Assembly (NCBI GenBank): GCA_944380265.1
Contig: CALWGY010000001.1
Span: 165,697-229,696 of the forward strand
Origin: an uncultured Clostridia bacterium
Lineage (GTDB): Bacteria > Bacillota > Clostridia > Christensenellales > UBA1242
Direction: 5' to 3'
DNA length: 64,000 bases
In this document: positions 1-7,992 of the stretch, piece after piece
Numbering within the stretch: position 1 is the stretch's first letter
Layout of the letters: every line of letters starts with the position of its first letter
Notes under the pieces: generated by a model
The model's input: only the letters and a program-made list of their open reading frames with translations
The model's database searches: none
Told to the model about the DNA's origin: nothing
Translations under genes and position numbers: made by a program

Positions 1-1024
1 GGGAATGTGTGTGTTAGCAAATGATAACAAAGTGTTATATGAATACAACAAAGATGTAAAACTTCCAATGGCAAGCACAACAAAAATAATAACGGCAATT
101 GTCACACTAGAAAATTGTGATGACCTAGACAAACTAATAACAGTTGCAGATGAATCTGTTGGAATTGAAGGAACAAGCATTTATCTAAGAAAAAATGAAC
201 AAATTAGCATACGTAACTTGCTTTATGGTTTAATTTTAGCATCTGGAAACGATGCAGCAACTGCACTTGCTTACGAAATTGGCGGAAGTGAAGAAAAGTT
301 TGTTGAAATGATGAACGATTTTGTTAAAAGATTAGGTTTAACAAACACTCAGTTAAAAAATCCACATGGGCTAGATGCTGATGGACACTACACATCTGCC
401 TACGATTTAGCAGCAATAACCAATTATGCTTTAAATAACGAAACCTTTTTAGAAATTGTTTCAACAAAAACAAAGGTGTTAAACGAAGGGGAACCAAATG
501 TTAGATATTTAAGAAATAAAAACAAACTTTTGTTTTCCGAAGAAGGTTGCATTGGAGTTAAAACCGGCTTTACCGATAATGCTGGAAGGTGCTTAGTTAA
601 TGCATGTGAAAGAAATGGTATGCGAGTTGTTTCGGTTGTGTTAAATTGTGGACCAATGTTTGAAGAGTGCGACAGGCTTAACAACTTAGCATTTAACGAG
701 TATGAACTAAAAACTTTTGTTGAACCATATGGATTTGTTGGAAATGTTAATGTTGTTGATGGAGATAAAAACGAAATTTCTGTGGCAACAATTAAAGGGT
801 TTAGCACAGTTATAAAAAAATCGGAAGCAGAAAATTACAGGGTTGAATTTGATGTTCCGGAAAGCGTTACAGCACCAATAAGCAAAAGTGATAAAATTGG
901 AAAAGTTACAGTGTTTTATAACGATGAAATAATTTATGAAGATTCAGTTTATTCTACCAGTGAAATTGAAAATATTAATTTAAAACATAAAATAGATAAT
1001 ATAATGGAAAACTGGTATTTATAA
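1..1024 (+). CDS. D-alanyl-D-alanine carboxypeptidase (PBP5/DacF family), 5' truncated
   Basis: This is a serine-type DD-carboxypeptidase that trims the terminal D-Ala of peptidoglycan stem peptides outside the membrane. All three penicillin-binding motifs are visible, counted from the first in-frame Met at base 5: SxxK as S24-T-T-K27, SGN at 80-82 and KTG at 186-188. About 100 residues of beta-rich PBP5-type C-terminal domain follow. The frame is open to the left edge, and the residues before the SxxK match the conserved core rather than a signal peptide, so the true start and export signal lie outside the window. In spore formers such a gene (dacF) is often near spoIIA; here spoIIA is 6 kb away, so the exact paralogue is uncertain. 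Confidence 0.93.
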   Translation, partial: GMCVLANDNKVLYEYNKDVKLPMASTTKIITAIVTLENCDDLDKLITVADESVGIEGTSIYLRKNEQISIRNLLYGLILASGNDAATALAYEIGGSEEKFVEMMNDFVKRLGLTNTQLKNPHGLDADGHYTSAYDLAAITNYALNNETFLEIVSTKTKVLNEGEPNVRYLRNKNKLLFSEEGCIGVKTGFTDNAGRCLVNACERNGMRVVSVVLNCGPMFEECDRLNNLAFNEYELKTFVEPYGFVGNVNVVDGDKNEISVATIKGFSTVIKKSEAENYRVEFDVPESVTAPISKSDKIGKVTVFYNDEIIYEDSVYSTSEIENINLKHKIDNIMENWYL

Positions 1025-1104
1025 AAAACATATTTTAATTTGTTATATTCACGCGTGCCAAAAGAAAATGTTTGCTTTGCTTGTGTTATTTTTAGCATTT
1101 AAAA

Positions 1105-1140
1105 AATAATACTCACTTAGTTTGCGTTGTTCTCGCAATC
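1105..1140 (+). repeat. 36-nt element with a conserved hairpin, copy 1
   Basis: The element starts AATAATACTCACTT and ends with the hairpin TTGCG-loop-CGCAA. A second copy at 43886-43921 (minus strand) matches at 31 of 36 positions. In both places the element lies between a stop codon and a rho-independent terminator. The stem pair G22-C30 in this copy is A22-T30 in the other, a compensatory change that suggests it acts as RNA. Confidence 0.6.
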
Positions 1141-1151
1141 CCAAAAAAAAT

Positions 1152-1182
1152 AAAAACATAACATTTTTTGTGTTATGTTTTT
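1152..1182 (+). terminator. Rho-independent terminator after the carboxypeptidase gene
   Basis: A perfect 12-bp stem (1152-1163 with 1171-1182) has a 7-nt loop and ends in a T run. The left arm starts with an A run, so it could work in both directions. Confidence 0.85.
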
Positions 1183-1184
1183 AT

Positions 1185-1213
1185 TTGATAAAAAAAAGGT
1201 TTTGTATTAAAAT
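1185..1213 (+). promoter_or_regulatory. Sigma-A-type promoter directly upstream of the rluB-like gene
   Basis: TTGATA, a 17-bp spacer and TAAAAT. The -10 box ends 9 bp before the ATG at 1223, so transcription should start at or within 2-3 nt of the start codon. No Shine-Dalgarno sequence precedes the ATG, which fits a leaderless mRNA. Confidence 0.6.
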
Positions 1214-1222
1214 TAATATAGT

Positions 1223-1933
1223 ATGAGAATTAATAAGTATTTAGCACAATGCAATATTTCAAGCAGAAGAAAGGTGGAAGAATTCATACTTTCTGGGCAA
1301 ATAACCATAAACGATGTTGTGGTTAAAACTTTATCAACACAAGTTTTGCCAACCGATATTGTTAAGTTTAATGGTGTTGTTGTGAAGCCATCAAATGTAA
1401 AAATTTATTATTTGTTAAACAAACCAAGCGGATACATAACAACAGTTAGCGATGAACGTGGCAGACATACGGTGCTTGATTTAATTGAAAAATCGCCAGA
1501 ACGCATTTTCCCGGTTGGAAGACTGGATATGGAAACAGAAGGGATGTTAATTTTAACAAACGATGGTGATTTTGCTAACAAACTAATTCATCCTAGCAAA
1601 CAAATTAATAAAGTTTATGAAGTTGTTGTTAACACACAGCCATCAATTGAGCAATTTTCAAATTTGGAAAAGGGTGTTAAAATTGATGAAAATTTCACAA
1701 CCAGCCCAAGCAAAATCACTCACAAGCAAAAACTTGAAAACGGCACCTTTAAGTTTAACATAACAATTCATGAAGGCAAAAACAGACAAGTTAGAAAAAT
1801 GATGAAAAGTGTTGGGCTTAATGTTGAATTTTTAAAGCGAGTTAAAATTGGAGCTTTGCCACTTGGAAATTTGCCAACTGGAAAATATAGAAAATTAACA
1901 AAGCAAGAACTTGATTTGTTACTAAAAAACTAA
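1223..1933 (+). CDS. rluB: 23S rRNA pseudouridine synthase, RsuA/RluB family
   Basis: A 236-residue pseudouridine synthase with an N-terminal S4 RNA-binding domain (about residues 1-60) and a catalytic domain carrying GRLD at 99-102, where D102 is the expected catalytic aspartate. The family isomerises uridines in rRNA. RluB (23S U2605) is the usual assignment for this gene next to cmk in Firmicutes, but RsuA/RluE cannot be excluded from sequence alone. It heads an operon with cmk (12-bp gap) and plsC (20-bp gap). There is no ribosome binding site upstream of its ATG, whereas cmk and plsC have good ones, consistent with leaderless initiation from the adjacent promoter. Confidence 0.9.
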   Translation: MRINKYLAQCNISSRRKVEEFILSGQITINDVVVKTLSTQVLPTDIVKFNGVVVKPSNVKIYYLLNKPSGYITTVSDERGRHTVLDLIEKSPERIFPVGRLDMETEGMLILTNDGDFANKLIHPSKQINKVYEVVVNTQPSIEQFSNLEKGVKIDENFTTSPSKITHKQKLENGTFKFNITIHEGKNRQVRKMMKSVGLNVEFLKRVKIGALPLGNLPTGKYRKLTKQELDLLLKN

Positions 1934-1945
1934 GGAGAAGTTTGT

Positions 1946-2605
1946 ATGATTAACATTGCAATTGATGGTCCAAGTGCAGCAGGAAAAGGCGTGGTTTCAG
2001 AGCGTCTTGCAAAACTATTAAACATATATCATCTAGACACAGGAGCAATTTATAGAGCAATTGGACTTTATATGTACGAAAACAATATTGATGCTTCCAG
2101 CGAAGAAGAAGTTTCAAAAGTTTTAGATGATATTAATATAGAAATTGAATTTATTAATAGAGAACAATATACATACTTAAATGGTGAATGTGTTAATGGC
2201 AAAATTAGAACGTCCATAATTTCCGACTATTCTTCCAGAAGTTCAGCATTATTATGTGTTAGAGATAAAGTTAAACATTTGCAACAAGACTTTGCAAAAA
2301 AGAACAATGTTATAATGGAAGGTCGAGATATCACAACTGAAATTTTACCAAATGCAAAATATAAGTTTTTTTTAACTGCTTCGCCAGAAACGCGTGCACT
2401 TAGAAGGCTTAAAGATTTGGAAGCGAAGGGTGAAAAAATAACCTTTGCACAAGTTTTAAAAGATATTAATGAACGTGATTATAGAGATAGTCACAGAGAA
2501 TTTGGAAAATTACAACTTGCAAAAGATGCTGTTTACATTAACACCGACAACTACACAATTGACGAAGTGGTTGCAATAATATATAGTAAAATAGATGAAA
2601 GATAA
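1946..2605 (+). CDS. cmk: Cytidylate kinase
   Basis: Phosphorylates CMP and dCMP to the diphosphates with ATP. The P-loop is GPSAAGKG at residues 8-15. The R-x-I-x-T-x-I-L region for CMP and the arginine-rich lid (about 155-185) are also present. At 219 residues it has normal bacterial length. It follows the pseudouridine synthase by 12 bp and uses AGGAG upstream of ATG. The rluB-cmk-plsC order is common in Clostridia and links nucleotide supply with ribosome and lipid synthesis only by co-transcription. Confidence 0.97.
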   Translation: MINIAIDGPSAAGKGVVSERLAKLLNIYHLDTGAIYRAIGLYMYENNIDASSEEEVSKVLDDINIEIEFINREQYTYLNGECVNGKIRTSIISDYSSRSSALLCVRDKVKHLQQDFAKKNNVIMEGRDITTEILPNAKYKFFLTASPETRALRRLKDLEAKGEKITFAQVLKDINERDYRDSHREFGKLQLAKDAVYINTDNYTIDEVVAIIYSKIDER

Positions 2606-2625
2606 TTAAATTTTAAGGAGTTACA

Positions 2626-3297
2626 ATGTTTTTTTATTTTTGGCTGATTGTTTTATACATACCATTATTGTTAATATATCCTTGTCGAGTTATTGGTAAA
2701 AAAAATCTACCTAAAAAGGGCAGATTAATTTTTAGTGCTAACCACCAAACATTAAATGATCCAATAATAATTGCATACAAACTTTGCAAGCGTAGGTTTC
2801 GTTTTATGGCAAAAGCACCTTTGTTTAAAAACAAAATTGCAGGTGCAATATTAAAGGGAATGGGTGCATATCCTGTTGATAACAAAAGTGCCACTGGTGA
2901 CATAACTGCAATAAAAACAACCATGAAACACTTAAAAGAAGAAAGAGCGGTTTGCATTTTTCCAGAAGGAGCAAGATTAAAATCAAGTGAAAACAACCAA
3001 CTAAAACATGGTGTTGCATTGTTTTCATTAAAAACCAAATCTCCAATTGTTCCAGCATATTTTGTTAAAAAAACAAATGCTTTCACATTTAACACATTGC
3101 TTGTTGGAAAGCCAATTGAACTTTATAACATGGAAGAATTTAAAGATAAAAAAATAGATAGAGAAGTTTTAGAACAAGCAAGCAAAATTGTTAAAAAAGA
3201 AATGAATGCATTATATAAAAATTACTTAAAAGAAAAAGAAGATAAGAAAAAGAAAAAACTTGAAAAAAAATTAAAAAAAAATAAAAAATTAAAATAA
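2626..3297 (+). CDS. plsC: 1-acyl-sn-glycerol-3-phosphate acyltransferase
   Basis: Membrane-associated acyltransferase that makes phosphatidic acid from lysophosphatidic acid. The catalytic H-x4-D motif is H40-D45 (NHQTLND) and the phosphate-binding FPEG is at 112-115. A single hydrophobic N-terminal segment (residues 2-20) anchors it. The last 35 residues are almost only Lys and Glu/Leu, a basic tail that may touch the membrane surface or ribosome. SD AAGGAG precedes the ATG. It is the last gene of the rluB-cmk operon and is followed by tandem terminators. Confidence 0.92.
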   Translation: MFFYFWLIVLYIPLLLIYPCRVIGKKNLPKKGRLIFSANHQTLNDPIIIAYKLCKRRFRFMAKAPLFKNKIAGAILKGMGAYPVDNKSATGDITAIKTTMKHLKEERAVCIFPEGARLKSSENNQLKHGVALFSLKTKSPIVPAYFVKKTNAFTFNTLLVGKPIELYNMEEFKDKKIDREVLEQASKIVKKEMNALYKNYLKEKEDKKKKKLEKKLKKNKKLK

Positions 3298-3312
3298 AAC
3301 AAAAATAAAAAA

Positions 3313-3340
3313 CACTCTGATTTTCAGAGTGATTTTTTTT
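3313..3340 (+). terminator. Terminator after plsC
   Basis: CACTCTGA (3313-3320), a 3-nt loop and TCAGAGTG (3324-3331), followed by eight T. Confidence 0.9.
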
Positions 3341-3356
3341 AGGAAAAAAGGGGGAA

Positions 3357-3392
3357 ATGGCGTAAATAATTAAATTTACGCCATGCTTTTTT
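3357..3392 (+). terminator. Second, stronger hairpin 26 bp downstream of the plsC terminator
   Basis: An 11-bp perfect stem, ATGGCGTAAAT (3357-3367) with ATTTACGCCAT (3374-3384), has a 6-nt loop. GC and then six T follow. Nothing recognisable as a gene lies between the two hairpins. It may be a backup terminator, or the 3' end of a very short RNA. Confidence 0.6.
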
Positions 3393-3543
3393 GCAAAAGC
3401 GAAAATATAATATCAAAAATAATGATGCGGGTCAAGTAAAATTTAAAAAATTTTCGACAATTTTATAATTTTTTTTAATGTTAAAAAATAATTTTTTTTT
3501 ATCAATAATTTTAATAAGTAAAACATTCGTAAACTTTTAATGA

Positions 3544-3572
3544 TTGCTATAAAAAACAAAATTTAGTATAAT
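3544..3572 (+). promoter_or_regulatory. Sigma-A promoter of the dCMP deaminase/sulfatase pair
   Basis: TTGCTA, 17-bp spacer and TATAAT, 30 bp upstream of an SD (AAGGAG 3590-3595) and the ATG at 3603. The rest of the 305-bp gap 3298-3602 holds the two terminators above and AT-rich sequence with no gene. Confidence 0.75.
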
Positions 3573-3602
3573 TTAATATATAAAAACATAAGGAGAAATT
3601 TA

Positions 3603-4091
3603 ATGGATAAACGAGAAAGTTATTTGTCTTGGGGAGATTATTTTATGGGACTTGCTTTACTTTCAGCAAAAAGAAGTAAGGATCCAAACACACAAGTTGG
3701 TGCTTGCATTGTTAATGAAAACAAAAAAATTATTTCTGTTGGATACAACGGAATGCCAATTGGTTGCAGTGATGATGCTTTTCCTTGGAGCAGAGAAGGC
3801 GAGGACTTAAACACCAAATATCCTTATGTTGTGCATGCCGAACTAAATGCAATTTTAAATTCCAAGGTTGATTTAAGCAATTGCACAATTTATGTAACAA
3901 TGTTTCCTTGCAACGAATGCACAAAGGCAATAATTCAGTCTGGCATTAAACATATGATATATTTAACAAACAAATATCCTGATTCAACTGCCGTAAAAGC
4001 AAGCATGAAAATGCTTGATAGCGCAGGAATTACTTATGAAAAATATATTCCTAGAATTGATAGCGTGGTTTTAAATTATAAAAATGAATAA
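3603..4091 (+). CDS. Deoxycytidylate deaminase (dCMP deaminase, ComEB family)
   Basis: Zinc-dependent deaminase converting dCMP to dUMP for thymidylate synthesis. The HAE motif is at 78-80 and the second zinc motif PCNEC at 102-106. Gly/Asn-rich nucleotide-binding segments precede it. Its 162 residues are typical. B. subtilis ComEB is the named homologue, but no other com gene is here, so no competence role is inferred. Its stop overlaps the start of the next gene by 8 bp, so the two are translationally coupled. Confidence 0.92.
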   Translation: MDKRESYLSWGDYFMGLALLSAKRSKDPNTQVGACIVNENKKIISVGYNGMPIGCSDDAFPWSREGEDLNTKYPYVVHAELNAILNSKVDLSNCTIYVTMFPCNECTKAIIQSGIKHMIYLTNKYPDSTAVKASMKMLDSAGITYEKYIPRIDSVVLNYKNE

Positions 4092-6078
4092 AGAAGAACT
4101 TAACACAACAAACAAACTAACTTTTAATAACTTTTTTTATCCACTACTATTTTTAGTTTCAACAATCATTATTGAAATTGGAACAAACATAGCATTGGGG
4201 TTTAATTTGTTTCCAACATATTTTTTGTTGGATTTCTTTATCATGCTTTTATTTGCTTCGGTTTTGTTTTTAACTTCAAACAAAATTGCTCAACTTGTTT
4301 TAACAATAATAATTTTAGTTGTTCAAAGCATGATTAGTTATGTTAACGTAACGCTATATTCCATTTATGGTGATTTGTTTAGTTTTGACATGCTGGTTCT
4401 TGGAGCAGAAGCGTTTTCTGTTTTTGACCCATCATTTATTAAATGGGGATTTTTAGCTTTTTTACTTATTGTTCTTGCAACTGTTATAACAATTATGAGT
4501 GTGTTTTTGAAACATAAAATTTCTTATAAATTAAAATCAAAAACAGCATTAATTGTTTTGTCAATTTTTCTTGGCTCACAAACAGCAGGCATTGGCGGAT
4601 ATTTTATTCAGTTGGCATGTTTAAATGATAACAACAACACTGTGTATGCAGAATATTTTGAAAACGATAAAAAATTATATGACCAACTTTTCATAAAGTC
4701 TGAGGCACTAAAAAGATTTGGAAGTTATCCGTTTTATTTTCAAAATTTGATTAATTTAACTTTTAATGCTTTTAATGATATTAACTATGAAGAAGTTAAA
4801 TCTTATGTTACAACAAATCCTGTTTACGAAACAAACGAAAAAACAGGCATATTAAAAGATAACAACTTAATTGTTATTATGTGTGAAAGTTTGGAATGGT
4901 TTGCTGTTAACCCAATTTTAACTCCAACACTTGATGACATTTTCAATAATGGAATAACCTTAACAAACTACATAAGCAAAAGTAAAACAAACTATTCCGA
5001 AATGGACGTTATTTTGGGTAGTGTGCCAAGTGATAATTCTTTCACAAATAGTTGGCATGGTTCCAATTCTTCATTGTTAGACAACAATCTTGCGTTTAGT
5101 TTGCCAAATAAGTTAAAAAATGCGGGATATGAAACCACAAAATTTTTCCATGATAATTCAGGAAGTTTTTATGGAAGGGAAAAAACTCATAAAACATTTG
5201 GTTTTGATGAAGTTATAACTTTGGAAGATATGAACATTGAAGATAAAGCAGAAGGGTTAATAGGGCATAATTCCAATTACACAAAAGATTCCGACATGAT
5301 TAAATCTTGCATAAATCAAATTGCACCAACAAACCAAAAATTTTTCAGTTTCTTAACCACAATCACATCTCATGGACCATATAATGAAAGTAAAAAACTA
5401 ACAGAATATTACAAAATTTTAGATAATGGCGGACTAGAAGAATTTAAAACATGGCTTGCAAACTACGCCGATTTTGTGTATCCAGAAGATGATGAAATAT
5501 ATGAAACATATTTAAGAAATTATTTAGCAACAATAATGGACTTAGACCGTGGTGTGGAATATTTGCTTAACTATTTAAGTGAAAACAATATTTTAGATAA
5601 CACAACACTTGTAATTTTCTCAGACCATAATGCTTATTATCAAGATTTATCTTACAAAATGAGAAATATGGAAAAAAGTGAATATGATAATCCACAACTA
5701 TATAAAGTTCCGGCAACAATTTTTAATAGCACATTAGAACCTGAACTTATTTCTGATTTTACTAATCCATATAATTTACTTCCAACAATTTTAGATTTGC
5801 TTGGAGTTAAATATAATAACAACATGTATATGGGGTATTCAATTTTTAACAATAACTTTTCCGATTCAATTTTTGTTTCGCAAATTGGTGGAATTATGAC
5901 AGATAAAATATATTCCGAAAACAATGTTGACTTAATAAGTAAATTTGAAATATCAAACGAAGATGCACAAAAATTTAAAGAAAACACTTTAAAGTTTTAT
6001 ATAAAACAAGAAAAAATGAATTTGGTTTATAATTCAAACATTTTTGAAAAATATCCAGAACTGATAGAATATATTTAA
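4084..6078 (+). CDS. LTA-synthase-like membrane sulfatase/phosphoglycerol transferase
   Basis: About five N-terminal membrane helices (residues 15-180) are followed by an extracellular alkaline-phosphatase/sulfatase fold. The family (LtaS) transfers glycerol phosphate from phosphatidylglycerol onto a cell-surface glycolipid polymer. Visible active-site-like pieces are MCESLEW near 258-264, the Thr/Ser-rich SKSKTNYSEMD stretch where the nucleophilic Thr should lie, TSHGPY and FSDHNAYY. The last differs from the usual GDHG metal motif. Length (664) fits. The substrate could be lipoteichoic acid or another glycerophosphate glycan. It is overlapped by the dCMP deaminase gene and ends at a clear terminator. 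Confidence 0.85.
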   Translation: MNKEELNTTNKLTFNNFFYPLLFLVSTIIIEIGTNIALGFNLFPTYFLLDFFIMLLFASVLFLTSNKIAQLVLTIIILVVQSMISYVNVTLYSIYGDLFSFDMLVLGAEAFSVFDPSFIKWGFLAFLLIVLATVITIMSVFLKHKISYKLKSKTALIVLSIFLGSQTAGIGGYFIQLACLNDNNNTVYAEYFENDKKLYDQLFIKSEALKRFGSYPFYFQNLINLTFNAFNDINYEEVKSYVTTNPVYETNEKTGILKDNNLIVIMCESLEWFAVNPILTPTLDDIFNNGITLTNYISKSKTNYSEMDVILGSVPSDNSFTNSWHGSNSSLLDNNLAFSLPNKLKNAGYETTKFFHDNSGSFYGREKTHKTFGFDEVITLEDMNIEDKAEGLIGHNSNYTKDSDMIKSCINQIAPTNQKFFSFLTTITSHGPYNESKKLTEYYKILDNGGLEEFKTWLANYADFVYPEDDEIYETYLRNYLATIMDLDRGVEYLLNYLSENNILDNTTLVIFSDHNAYYQDLSYKMRNMEKSEYDNPQLYKVPATIFNSTLEPELISDFTNPYNLLPTILDLLGVKYNNNMYMGYSIFNNNFSDSIFVSQIGGIMTDKIYSENNVDLISKFEISNEDAQKFKENTLKFYIKQEKMNLVYNSNIFEKYPELIEYI

Positions 6079-6082
6079 ACAA

Positions 6083-6115
6083 AAAATAGGGCATAGGTGT
6101 GCCTTATTTTTTTAT
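6083..6115 (+). terminator. Terminator after the sulfatase gene
   Basis: AAAATAGGGCA (6083-6093) pairs with TGCCTTATTTT (6100-6110) with one G-T pair, then a T run. Confidence 0.85.
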
Positions 6116-6256
6116 TTTTACATTTAGAAAATTTTAAATAAATAAACGCTAAACAATAAAAATTTTATTATTAACAAAAAATATTGTTTGTTTGATTAAA
6201 AACAAAAAAAGAACTCATTATTTCTTATATTGTTCTTGTATTTTAGAAAAAAATAA

Positions 6257-6275
6257 AACCCCAAAGTTTGGGGTT
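6257..6275 (-). terminator. Terminator of the tRNA operon
   Basis: AACCCCAAA/TTTGGGGTT inverted repeat. On the minus strand it is followed by TTTTATTTTTTT, just downstream of tRNA-Tyr. It also has Ts on the plus side, so it may be bidirectional. Confidence 0.85.
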
Positions 6276-6294
6276 GTTTTTATTATTTTTTAAT

Positions 6295-6379
6295 TGGTGG
6301 GCGAGGATGGATTCGAACCACCGAAGTCAGAGACAACAGATTTACAGTCTGCTCCATTTGGCCACTCTGGAACTCGCCC
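6295..6379 (-). tRNA. tRNA-Tyr (GTA)
   Basis: GGGCGAG/CTCGCCC acceptor stem, D arm, ACTGTAAATCT anticodon loop (GTA), a long class II variable arm, a GGTTCGAATCC T arm and an encoded CCA. Confidence 0.97.
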
Positions 6380-6391
6380 ATAATTAAAAAA

Positions 6392-6467
6392 TGGAGCTGG
6401 TGATAGGAATCGAACCTACAACCTGCTGATTACAAATCAGCTGCTCTGCCAGTTGAGCTACACCAGC
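6392..6467 (-). tRNA. tRNA-Thr (TGT)
   Basis: GCTGGTG/CACCAGC acceptor, CTGATTTGTAATCAG anticodon arm (TGT), GGTTCGATTCC T arm, discriminator T and encoded CCA. Confidence 0.97.
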
Positions 6468-6493
6468 ACAAATAGGGTAGTAAATAATAATTA

Positions 6494-6569
<76 letters not shown>

Positions 6570-6638
6570 ACATAACATTATTTTATTATTATAGGTTAGG
6601 GTAGTGAAAAGTAACCTAAGTTTTAGTCCTATAATAAA

Positions 6639-6715
6639 TGGCGACCCGGAAGAGACTTGAACTCTCGACCTCTAGCGTGACAGGCTAGCGTTCTAACCAG
6701 CTGAACTACCGGGCC
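6639..6715 (-). tRNA. tRNA-Asp (GTC)
   Basis: GGCCCGG/CCGGGTC acceptor with one wobble pair, AGCCTGTCACGCT anticodon arm (GTC), discriminator G and encoded CCA. Confidence 0.97.
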
Positions 6716-6741
6716 ATATTAAAAATTTATAGGATTAAAAT

Positions 6742-6818
6742 TGGTGGGCCTTCAGGGACTCGAACCCCGGACCAACCGGTTATGAGCCGGTCGCTCTAAC
6801 CAACTGAGCTAAAGGCCC
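6742..6818 (-). tRNA. tRNA with CAT anticodon (Ile2 or elongator Met)
   Basis: GGGCCTT/AAGGCCC acceptor, anticodon arm CCGGCTCATAACCGG (CAT) and encoded CCA. The first acceptor pair is G-C, so it is not initiator tRNA. The GGxCCTTTAGCTCAG start resembles the Ile2 type whose C34 becomes lysidine, but elongator Met cannot be excluded without a model. Confidence 0.9.
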
Positions 6819-6838
6819 AATTTAAGCATTTTAAGAAA

Positions 6839-6915
6839 TGGTCGGGGTGAAGAGACTCGAACTCCCGGCCCCTTGATCCCAAATCAAGTGCGCTACCAAA
6901 CTGCGCTACACCCCG
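6839..6915 (-). tRNA. tRNA-Pro (TGG)
   Basis: CGGGGTG/CACCCCG acceptor, TTGATTTGGGATCAA anticodon arm (TGG), T arm GAGTTCGAGTC and encoded CCA. It is the first gene of the six-tRNA transcript. Confidence 0.97.
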
Positions 6916-6940
6916 AAATGTCTCAAATGCTGACAGTAAA

Positions 6941-6969
6941 AGTTTACACTAACGCATTATATTTGTCAA
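6941..6969 (-). promoter_or_regulatory. Promoter of the tRNA operon
   Basis: On the minus strand TTGACA, a 17-bp spacer and TAAACT, 25 bp upstream of tRNA-Pro. The remaining 6970-7225 stretch up to spoIIAA holds no gene and no convincing hairpin. I could not place a sigma-H promoter for spoIIA in it. Confidence 0.75.
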
Positions 6970-7225
6970 TAAAAAAATATAAAAATTATTAATTTTTTAT
7001 GCGTATTAATCTTCAAAATTTTTAGCACCTATAAAATTAATATATGTTTAAATTTTTAATATTGTTTGTTAAATTAAATTATATTTTAAAGGCAAAATTT
7101 TTTAGTCCAAAATAATCATTTTTTAGTGTCTATTCAACAAAACATTCTAATTTTTTTAAATTTACATTTGCTAAAATTAATTTAACTTTAAAACTTAAAA
7201 ACTTTTATTAAAGGAGAAAATTTTT

Positions 7226-7534
7226 ATGAACATTAAAAGCAGAATATATAATAACACGCTTTACATTATGTTGGTTGGCGAATTAGATGAATATTCGGCA
7301 TCATACACAAGGAATTATTTAGATAACATAATTGAAACTCCAAATTTTAATCAAGTAATAATTGATTTGTCGGAACTAGAATTTATGGATAGCACAGGAA
7401 TTGGAGTTTTAATTGGTAGATATAAAAAATTGAAAAGTCAGAAAATTCCAATTTACATTTGCAACCCAAATTTGCACATAGAAAAAATATTTAAAATGAC
7501 AGGCTTATACGAAATAATGCCAAAAATAAGTTAA
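7226..7534 (+). CDS. spoIIAA: Anti-sigma-F factor antagonist SpoIIAA
   Basis: A STAS-domain protein of 102 residues that frees sigma-F by binding SpoIIAB in the forespore. The phosphorylated serine is in MDSTGIG near residue 53. When SpoIIAB phosphorylates it, the protein is inactive; SpoIIE (not in this window) reactivates it. The start has a good SD (AAAGGAG). It is the first of three tightly packed genes with spoIIAB (10-bp gap) and sigF (1-bp gap), the standard spoIIA operon. Confidence 0.95.
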   Translation: MNIKSRIYNNTLYIMLVGELDEYSASYTRNYLDNIIETPNFNQVIIDLSELEFMDSTGIGVLIGRYKKLKSQKIPIYICNPNLHIEKIFKMTGLYEIMPKIS

Positions 7535-7544
7535 GGAGTTTTTT

Positions 7545-7991
7545 ATGAGTTACAACAATGAATTAAAATTAGAGTTTTTAAGTTTAAGCGAAAATGAAGG
7601 ATTTGCAAGAAGTTGTGTTGCAAGTTTTTGTTTGCCACTTAATCCATCGGTGGAGGTTATAACCGACATTAAAACTGCTGTTAGTGAAGCAGTAACAAAT
7701 TGTGTTGTTCATGCGTATCCAAACACAGTTGGAAAAATTGAAATTTTGGTTAAGTTAACACAAAACGAAATTTACATATCAGTAAAGGATTTTGGGGTTG
7801 GAATTGAAGATGTTATTAAGGCAAAAGAACCTTTTTACACTTCAAAACCAGAAAGTGAAAGAAGTGGAATGGGCTTTACTGTTATGGAAAGTTTTATGGA
7901 TAACGTAACCGTAACTTCAAAAATTAATGTTGGAACAGAAGTTGTTTTAATAAAAAAATTGGAGGAAGTTTCGGAAGCGGTAGGAGGTTAA
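7545..7991 (+). CDS. spoIIAB: Anti-sigma-F factor / serine kinase SpoIIAB
   Basis: GHKL-fold ATP-binding protein that holds sigma-F inactive and phosphorylates SpoIIAA. The N box is EAVTNCVVHAYPN (about 51-63). The G1 box is VKDFGVGI, and the G2-like box ERSGMGFTVMESF lies near 106-118. Its 148 residues match the family. It is translated from SD AAGGAG directly after spoIIAA. Confidence 0.96.
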   Translation: MSYNNELKLEFLSLSENEGFARSCVASFCLPLNPSVEVITDIKTAVSEAVTNCVVHAYPNTVGKIEILVKLTQNEIYISVKDFGVGIEDVIKAKEPFYTSKPESERSGMGFTVMESFMDNVTVTSKINVGTEVVLIKKLEEVSEAVGG

Positions 7992-7992
7992 A

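Noticed and set aside
6079..6256. Imperfect hairpin AAGAAC/GTTCTT near 6208-6237
   Set aside because: Six base pairs with a long AT loop are expected by chance at this composition.
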